36,339 bases of DNA, from NCBI GenBank assembly GCA_024643655.1, contig JAHEMM010000018.1, positions 1 through 36,339 of the forward strand. Reading direction: 5' to 3'. The notes under the pieces were generated by a model that saw nothing but the letters and a program-made list of their open reading frames with translations, did no database searches and had not been told where the DNA came from. The DNA is from Chitinophagaceae bacterium. Its GTDB lineage: Bacteria > Bacteroidota > Bacteroidia > Chitinophagales > Chitinophagaceae. Positions 31,389 through 36,339 of this stretch are shown piece by piece. Position 1 is the first letter of the stretch. The number at the start of each line of letters is the position of its first letter. A program made the position numbers and the translations under genes.

Positions 31389-31745
31389 ATGAACAATTAC
31401 GAATTGATGGTGATTTTTACTCCAGTTTTAAGTGACGATGAATTTAAAGTTGCGCAAAAAAAATATGCGGGACTTGTAACCGAAGCAGGTGGTTCAATCG
31501 TTGCTGAAAATCCTTGGGGACTTAAATCATTAGCTTATCCGATCGACAAAAAAACCACAGGTTTGTATTGGGTAATGGAATTTACAGTAGATCCTTCATT
31601 TATTGAAACATTGAAGATCCAAATGTTGCGTGACGAATCAGTACTTCGTCACCTGTGCACTAAACTCGATAAATACGCCGTCGAGTATAATGCTAGAAAG
31701 AAAAGTGGCGCTAAAGCAGGAACTGAAAAATTAGCGGAGGTATAA
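31389..31745 (+). CDS. rpsF: Small-subunit ribosomal protein S6
   Basis: 118 residues, typical for S6 with a C-terminal extension. The protein begins MNNYELMVIFTPVLSDDE and has the family's WGLKSLAYPIDKKTTGLYWVMEF strand. S6 binds 16S rRNA together with S18 in the platform of the small subunit. It is the first gene of rpsF, rpsR, rplI; only 3 bases separate it from rpsR. It is preceded by a structured leader and a strong -7 box. No ssb or priB gene is inserted, unlike in many other bacteria. Confidence 0.96.
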   Translation: MNNYELMVIFTPVLSDDEFKVAQKKYAGLVTEAGGSIVAENPWGLKSLAYPIDKKTTGLYWVMEFTVDPSFIETLKIQMLRDESVLRHLCTKLDKYAVEYNARKKSGAKAGTEKLAEV

Positions 31746-31748
31746 ATC

Positions 31749-32012
31749 ATGGCAAAAAACGAAATAAAATATCTGACCGCCATTAAAGCCGACAAAAGAG
31801 AGAAAAAATTCTGTCGTTTTAAAAAGTATGGCATCCGTTACATCGATTATAAAGATGTAGAATTCCTTAAAAAATTTCTGAATGAGCAAGGTAAATTATT
31901 ACCTCGTCGTCTTTCTGGAAACAGCCTGAAATATCAGCGCAAAGTTTCAGATGCGGTGAAAAAAGCCCGTCAGATGGCATTATTACCTTACGTAACAGAC
32001 CTTTTAAAATAA
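31749..32012 (+). CDS. rpsR: Small-subunit ribosomal protein S18
   Basis: 87 residues, usual length. The conserved [19 protein letters not shown] and [24 protein letters not shown] segments identify S18, which forms a heterodimer with S6 on 16S rRNA. It follows rpsF after 3 bases. The first zinc-type cysteines of some S18 proteins are absent apart from one (KFCRFKKYG), as is common in the zinc-free form. Confidence 0.96.
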   Translation: MAKNEIKYLTAIKADKREKKFCRFKKYGIRYIDYKDVEFLKKFLNEQGKLLPRRLSGNSLKYQRKVSDAVKKARQMALLPYVTDLLK

Positions 32013-32024
32013 CCTCACCCTAAC

Positions 32025-32043
32025 TTCCTGATTTAATCAGGAA
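32025..32043 (+). repeat. Hairpin between rpsR and rplI
   Basis: TTCCTGAT (32025-32032) pairs with ATCAGGAA (32036-32043) around TTA. There is no T-run, so it is more likely an mRNA structure or a dispersed palindrome than a terminator. Confidence 0.5.
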
Positions 32044-32091
32044 AGACAGTGACACATTTGTGTAACTGGGTTGGTGAACAAAAGAACAAAA

Positions 32092-32538
32092 ATGGAAATC
32101 ATATTAATACAAGATGTAGATAATCTTGGTGGTAAAAATGAAGTTGTAAAAGTAAAGAACGGCTATGCCCGTAATTATTTATTACCTCGTCAATTGGCAG
32201 TTGAAAACAGCCCTTCAAACAGAAAGCAATTGGAAGAGCGGATGAAGCAGGTGGCTAAGAAAGAAGCGTTAATGCTTGCTGAGATCAACAGTGTTATTGC
32301 TAAGTTGAATGAAGCACCACTTAAATTGGGAGCAAAAACAGGAACCAGCGGAAAGATTTTTGGTAGTATTACTACTTTACAGATCAGCCGTGCAATTCGT
32401 GAACAAAAAGGATATGAGATCGACCGCAGAAAGATCACTCTCCCAGAAGAATTAAAAGAGATTGGTTCATATAAAGCCACTATTGATTTTGGTAACGGAA
32501 AAACTACCGAAGTGGAATTTGAAGTAATTGCTGAATAA
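32092..32538 (+). CDS. rplI: Large-subunit ribosomal protein L9
   Basis: 148 residues from the ATG at 32092, the standard length; the open frame begins at a TTG at 32071, but MEIILIQDVDNLGGKNEVV is the true N-terminus. The RNA-binding N-domain contains the family signature GYARNYLLPR, followed by the long connecting helix (about 40-75) and the C-terminal domain with TGKIFGS-like GTSGKIFGSIT. L9 binds 23S rRNA and projects from the large subunit. It lies 79 bases after rpsR and is followed by a strong terminator. Confidence 0.96.
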   Translation: MEIILIQDVDNLGGKNEVVKVKNGYARNYLLPRQLAVENSPSNRKQLEERMKQVAKKEALMLAEINSVIAKLNEAPLKLGAKTGTSGKIFGSITTLQISRAIREQKGYEIDRRKITLPEELKEIGSYKATIDFGNGKTTEVEFEVIAE

Positions 32539-32555
32539 AAAGTGGATATCATTTT

Positions 32556-32584
32556 AAAAAAGTCCTTCTCTGAAGGACTTTTTT
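32556..32584 (+). terminator. Intrinsic terminator of the ribosomal protein operon
   Basis: AAAAAAGTCCTTC (32556-32568) pairs with GAAGGACTTTTTT (32572-32584) around a 3-base loop, with the T-run built into the stem. It follows the rplI stop by 17 bases. Confidence 0.9.
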
Positions 32585-32803
32585 GTGTCCAAAAGAGTTA
32601 TTTGGGCTTAATAATCAAATGTTTATAAGCATTATTCCAACCATTATCAATAATTTGATAAAATGTCCAAAAAAAAACCGTTATTTTGTTCTGCATTTGG
32701 TGCTCAATCAGTTTCACAAGTCCTGAACGTTTCGAAAACCGTAGACTGTTCATAGGTTATTGTTTACTGGCGACACTTTTATTTTTTTTATAAACTCACA
32801 AAA

Positions 32804-33199
32804 ATGAACATTTACGTAGGAAACCTCAGTTGGAACCTGAAAGATCAGGATCTCTCTAATCTTTTTGCTTCACATGGTGAAGTAGTTTCAGCAAAAATTG
32901 TAACCGACAAATTTACTAACCGTAGCAAAGGCTTTGGTTTTGTAGAAATGAGCAACGATGATCAGGCACAAGCAGCAATTACTGCTTTGAATGGTACAGA
33001 AGTTGACGGTCGTAACATCGTTGTTAACGAAAGTCGTCCAAAACCTGAAGGTGGCGATGGCTTTAAGAAAAGAAGCTTTGGTGGCGGCGGTGGCGGCTAC
33101 AAAGGCGGCGGCGGTGGCGGCGGCTACAAAGGTAAAAGCGGCGGCGGCGGTTATAACCGTGACCGTGGCGGCGACGGTGGATACAATAACGATTATTAA
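32804..33199 (+). CDS. RRM RNA-binding protein with glycine-rich tail
   Basis: 131 residues. One RNA recognition motif (about 1-78) with RNP2 (IYVGNL, 3-8) and RNP1 (KGFGFVEM, 42-49), then a glycine-rich tail with arginine, tyrosine and lysine (83-131, repeating GGGGGYKG). Such proteins are common in cyanobacteria and Bacteroidota and resemble cold-induced RNA chaperones; the aromatic RNP residues are all present, so RNA binding is expected. The start is well placed after an A-rich stretch. About 215 bases without a gene precede it, with a long T-rich leader, which would suit post-transcriptional control such as cold induction. It has its own terminator. Confidence 0.92.
   Translation: MNIYVGNLSWNLKDQDLSNLFASHGEVVSAKIVTDKFTNRSKGFGFVEMSNDDQAQAAITALNGTEVDGRNIVVNESRPKPEGGDGFKKRSFGGGGGGYKGGGGGGGYKGKSGGGGYNRDRGGDGGYNNDY
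33079..33180 (+). repeat. GGC-rich tandem coding repeat in the RRM protein
   Basis: The tail of the RRM gene is built from near-identical units (GGCGGCGGYTACAAAGG), far richer in GC than the surrounding DNA. Repeats of this kind can change in number by slippage. Confidence 0.7.
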
Positions 33200-33227
33200 T
33201 CAATAACGATATTGAAGAAGCTTTACT

Positions 33228-33259
33228 AAGTCTGGTTCTTAAGAGCCGGACTTTTTTTT
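33228..33259 (+). terminator. Intrinsic terminator of the RRM gene
   Basis: AAGTCTGGTTC (33228-33238) pairs with GAGCCGGACTT (33243-33253), including two G-U pairs, followed by a T8 run. Confidence 0.85.
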
Positions 33260-33359
33260 GCACTGCCCCTAAGGGGAACTTAGGTCAGCTATTTACTCCT
33301 ACAATTTATCATACCGAGGGACGAGGCATCATGTATTGTTTTCCGAGCTGTAGTACTAC

Positions 33360-33379
33360 CCTGCCTGCCGGCAGGCAGG
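33360..33379. repeat. GC-rich 20-base perfect palindrome, REP-like
   Basis: CCTGCCTGCC (33360-33369) is followed directly by its reverse complement GGCAGGCAGG. It is 80% GC in an AT-rich gap and lies between convergent transcription units, as expected for a dispersed REP-like element. The rest of the gap (33260-33522) has no gene. Confidence 0.6.
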
Positions 33380-33470
33380 TATCATCGTCTCTTGCGTCGC
33401 ACACTTGTACTATATTAATTCTACTCGTCATTTTGTAATACTCAGATACCTATCGGTTATCCTCAGAAAA

Positions 33471-33501
33471 TAGAATGCCGCAACAAAGTCACGGCATTCT
33501 A
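33471..33501 (-). terminator. Hairpin terminator after the alpha-2-macroglobulin gene
   Basis: TAGAATGCCG (33471-33480) pairs with CGGCATTCTA (33492-33501), ten base pairs. The T-run beyond it on the minus strand is short (TTTT), so it may be a moderate terminator. It lies 21 bases after the stop. Confidence 0.65.
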
Positions 33502-33522
33502 TAGAATTTTATATTCAAAAAA

Positions 33523-36339
33523 TTACTTTACCACTCTCACCACACCAGCTCCGTTATAAGAATGGTACTCTCCATTATACATTGCATCTGCACTTACCGG
33601 ACCCATTTTATAATTACCAGGTGATACTGCACGGACTGCATAATAATAAGTTTGTTTATTATTATTCGCATCCACAAAGAAATGTATTCGGTCATCCCGT
33701 ACGTCCAATGCTGTTGGTGTCATTGCATCTTTAATCCAATCCATACCCGGTATTTCTTTTGTCCTGGGGTTTTCAATTTCTAAACCAGCTGGTAACAGAT
33801 CAGTAATCACTACATTTTCGACCGGCGTATTAAAGGAACGCTCCAAAGTAATCCCAATAATGATCAAATCATTTTGTTTAAAGGTGTTGGTTGTAATTGA
33901 TTTACCATTTCTATCATAAAACCGCTTTCTTACTTTCAGATAACTATCTTCTTCTTTGTAAGCACCACTTGCACTGATACCTTCGGACTGCCAGAAATAA
34001 TATAATCTGCCATTCCCCTTTGTAGTAATCTCCACACTATTACTTCCCAATGCTTTACTATCACCTGTCCATTGCCCACCATTTACTTTAGCAATTGTTT
34101 TACCATTTACTTTTATATCTGCAGTTACAGTAGCACTGTTTGCCGCTTTTGCATGCTTACCCAAAGCCAAAAAGGAGAATGCTCTTTCCTGTGTACTAAG
34201 GTATTTTCTTGCTTTCAATTTATCAGCTACATGTTTTACCATCGTACCTATCTGTGCATTTCCGGGATCAACATCTATCAACGCATTTAAAGCAATCGCT
34301 TCATCTCTTACATCAGAATAATAACTGCCACCCGTTTGTGGCACTGAAACTTCACCACTAAATGAACCAGGCAGCATTGCTGCAAAAGATCGCTTATCCC
34401 CTGCAGTTGCATACGCTGCTGCTAATAAATATCGGCTATCTAAGGCAAGTATATTAAGATTGCTCTTATAGTAATTCATTGCTGGTACATTTGTTCTTCC
34501 AGCCAAAGCCAATACATATAAACCATACGCCACTTCCTTCGGAGCAATTTTCTTGTTTTGATTCTGGTTGTAGTAGTAAGTAATCGTTTCCTTATTCTTC
34601 AGTTTATTGTTGATATAATTCAACATTGTATTCAATAAACTATTATCTACATCAAAACCTGCTTTTTTTGCTTCCAGTAAAAAATGTGCTGCGTAAATAG
34701 TCGTCCACCAATCTTCTCTTCCTTCTCCATCCCAAAGCGTAACAGCTCCATTATACAACTGCCGCATTTTTATTTTGCGGATAGCTTCTATGATATTTGT
34801 ATTCGCATTTTTATTATTCTGCTCTTTACCCTGCATCATCAAATCAGATAAATCACTATAATAGATTTGTGGAAATGCTGCAGACACTGTTTGTTCTGTA
34901 CATCCATATGGGTATTGTACCAGATACCGCAATTGCTCCCCAATTTCTAAAGCCGGAGAACGACTTACCACCAAACTATAATTAGTACTGCCCGATATAA
35001 AATCACTTAAGCTAATATTTATTTTTTGCGAACTGCCTCCGGTTATCGAACCGCTGCCTGTTACTTTTTGCAATGTGGATGGTGGACGAACGGAAATTTC
35101 TGTAGCATCTGTAAACTTCTCCCCCATTCCATTCACTGTAATTGTTATTTTTCCAACATTAATGGTTGGATCAGCAACTACTTTAAAAAAAGAACTAGCT
35201 TCTGCATTTGCACCTATGTTTACAGTTTGACTTGCGCTTCCATAAATTTTCATTGGACCTTCCACATTAATACTGGCTGTTACAGTAGCAGATTTATTAG
35301 TTGTGTTGGTCAATATTATCGGCACACTTACTGTATCTCCCGGACTTAAAAATCTAGGCAATGCTGTACTTATCACAATCGGATCGGCCACCGTCATTGT
35401 ATTATCAGCAGCACCAAAGCTTTGCCCTTTATACGAAACTGCCATTAATCTTAACTCACCACTAAACTGGGGCACATCAAATTCAAATTCCGCAACGCCA
35501 TTTCCATTTGCTTTTTTAATGCCACCCCAATAGCTAACAACTTTAATCCTTTTAGCCGGCATTGGGTTGGTTCTTTTTTCCATATCCATAAAACCATCAC
35601 CACCGGTACTACTCATTCTGGCTCTTACTTCGTCAAACAACAATGGATACAAATCAAAAGCTGTTACCTGCAATGCCTTCTTTTGATAGAAATAATCATA
35701 AGGATTTGGCGTTTTAAAATCACTTATCTGTAATACGCCATTGTCTACAGCGGATAAGGTTACAAAACTTCCCGGCGCAGCTTTTACCGTTACTTTTTGA
35801 TGTGTTTTTGAACGCACCGTTTTTTGTGCCACTACTTCCACATCAATTTTTCGCCCTTTATCTTCTACAGTTACGTTTAGAAATCCATGAGCTACTGTTA
35901 AAGGAATATTTGAAATCTCATGTGGCTTTATCAAAGTAGCTGTGATATAAACATTCGGAACATGTTCACCAGATAATTTTAAATCAATACTTGCTGTTCT
36001 GTTGCTAACGTCTACATATTGGTATGAAAGAACATGATCTGTTTCCATTGTTACCAGCATTTTACCACTAAATGGCGTTTTGAATAAAGCAGTTACTTTA
36101 TCATCACTCATATAAGACTTCTTATCCACCTGAATATCTATATTTCCTTCTTTACTTACTTCAAAGGAAGAGTTATCTGCACCCCAACTTCCATAGCTAT
36201 AAAAACTCCGGCTTACATAATTATTCGCTCCAGGTTTATACAATCTGATTTCATAATCACCAGGACTTCTTGGCACAAAACTGTAAATCGTTTTGCTTCC
36301 TACAACAAGTTGCTGCTCAATCAGCATCTTATCTTCTTT
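33523..36339 (-). CDS. Bacterial alpha-2-macroglobulin family protein, C-terminal 938 residues
   Basis: The frame runs to the window edge (K-E-D-K precede the ATG at 36327), so the N-terminal part is missing; numbering here counts from that edge. Macroglobulin domains rich in beta strands are followed by the thioester motif C480-T-E-Q483 in YPYGCTEQTVSAAFPQ, then the alpha-helical thioester domain (about 500-720; EDWWTTIYAAHFLLEAKKAG, NKETITYYYNQ) and a receptor-binding-like end (PGNYKMGPVSADAMYNGEY). Bacterial members are periplasmic lipoproteins or exported proteins that trap proteases. Their usual partner, penicillin-binding protein 1C, is not found downstream here. A hairpin terminator follows the stop codon. 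Confidence 0.9.
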   Translation of the reverse strand, partial: KEDKMLIEQQLVVGSKTIYSFVPRSPGDYEIRLYKPGANNYVSRSFYSYGSWGADNSSFEVSKEGNIDIQVDKKSYMSDDKVTALFKTPFSGKMLVTMETDHVLSYQYVDVSNRTASIDLKLSGEHVPNVYITATLIKPHEISNIPLTVAHGFLNVTVEDKGRKIDVEVVAQKTVRSKTHQKVTVKAAPGSFVTLSAVDNGVLQISDFKTPNPYDYFYQKKALQVTAFDLYPLLFDEVRARMSSTGGDGFMDMEKRTNPMPAKRIKVVSYWGGIKKANGNGVAEFEFDVPQFSGELRLMAVSYKGQSFGAADNTMTVADPIVISTALPRFLSPGDTVSVPIILTNTTNKSATVTASINVEGPMKIYGSASQTVNIGANAEASSFFKVVADPTINVGKITITVNGMGEKFTDATEISVRPPSTLQKVTGSGSITGGSSQKINISLSDFISGSTNYSLVVSRSPALEIGEQLRYLVQYPYGCTEQTVSAAFPQIYYSDLSDLMMQGKEQNNKNANTNIIEAIRKIKMRQLYNGAVTLWDGEGREDWWTTIYAAHFLLEAKKAGFDVDNSLLNTMLNYINNKLKNKETITYYYNQNQNKKIAPKEVAYGLYVLALAGRTNVPAMNYYKSNLNILALDSRYLLAAAYATAGDKRSFAAMLPGSFSGEVSVPQTGGSYYSDVRDEAIALNALIDVDPGNAQIGTMVKHVADKLKARKYLSTQERAFSFLALGKHAKAANSATVTADIKVNGKTIAKVNGGQWTGDSKALGSNSVEITTKGNGRLYYFWQSEGISASGAYKEEDSYLKVRKRFYDRNGKSITTNTFKQNDLIIIGITLERSFNTPVENVVITDLLPAGLEIENPRTKEIPGMDWIKDAMTPTALDVRDDRIHFFVDANNNKQTYYYAVRAVSPGNYKMGPVSADAMYNGEYHSYNGAGVVRVVK

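Noticed and set aside
35026-35349. 107-residue frame antisense to the macroglobulin gene
   Set aside because: Cys/Ser-rich complement of a strongly supported coding region.

Overview
The window reads as chromosomal DNA of an AT-rich Bacteroidota, most likely family Chitinophagaceae. The support is: a type IX secretion C-terminal tail (1532-residue protein at 26495-31093); the bamD, omega-subunit, coaBC, DUF4835 block typical of the phylum; Bacteroidetes -7 boxes of the form TAnnTTTG ahead of many genes; weak Shine-Dalgarno sequences; and the futalosine menaquinone pathway. The family-level call is inference. No insertion sequence, prophage, CRISPR array, tRNA or rRNA was recognised.

Layout. 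1-2513 (+): the end of a PLP-dependent sulfur amino acid lyase, a secreted class-C-type serine hydrolase and an SSAT-like acetyltransferase. 2516-5102 (-): fabD, then a terminator-bounded pterin operon of two 6-pyruvoyl-tetrahydropterin synthase paralogues followed by folE. 5197-8153 (+): mqnB and mqnD of menaquinone synthesis, then an unrecognised outer-membrane-type protein. 8150-10314 (-): pabC and a CPD photolyase. 10383-16294: a signalling region with two orphan NarL/LuxR-type response regulators on the minus strand, a methyltransferase, a candidate small transcript in a 586-base gap, a 940-base gap dense in palindromes, and a plus-strand set of 7-TM protein, histidine kinase and third response regulator. 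16291-17685 (-): the two subunits of a 3-oxoacid CoA-transferase. 17853-21573 (-): the DUF4296, DUF4835, coaBC, omega and bamD block. 21738-23544 (-): an OmpA-like protein with its own promoter and terminator. 23668-26362 (+): a polyprenyl diphosphate synthase and recJ. 26495-31093 (+): a giant secreted lamin-tail / Calx-beta / endonuclease protein. 31264-32584 (+): rpsF, rpsR, rplI. 32804-33259 (+): a glycine-rich RRM protein. 33523-36339 (-): the C-terminal part of an alpha-2-macroglobulin.

How the genes fit together. FolE makes dihydroneopterin triphosphate, which the two PTPS-like enzymes could convert to a tetrahydropterin. PabC supplies p-aminobenzoate for folate, and the photolyase beside it may use a folate antenna. 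MqnB and MqnD are two steps of one pathway. The 7-TM protein plus a kinase that lacks a sensory domain looks like a split membrane sensor feeding one or more of the three similar regulators. Most of the window is ordinary housekeeping DNA. The parts most worth a second look are the 11.1-11.6 kb small transcript, the 13.1-14.0 kb region, and the duplicated PTPS operon.
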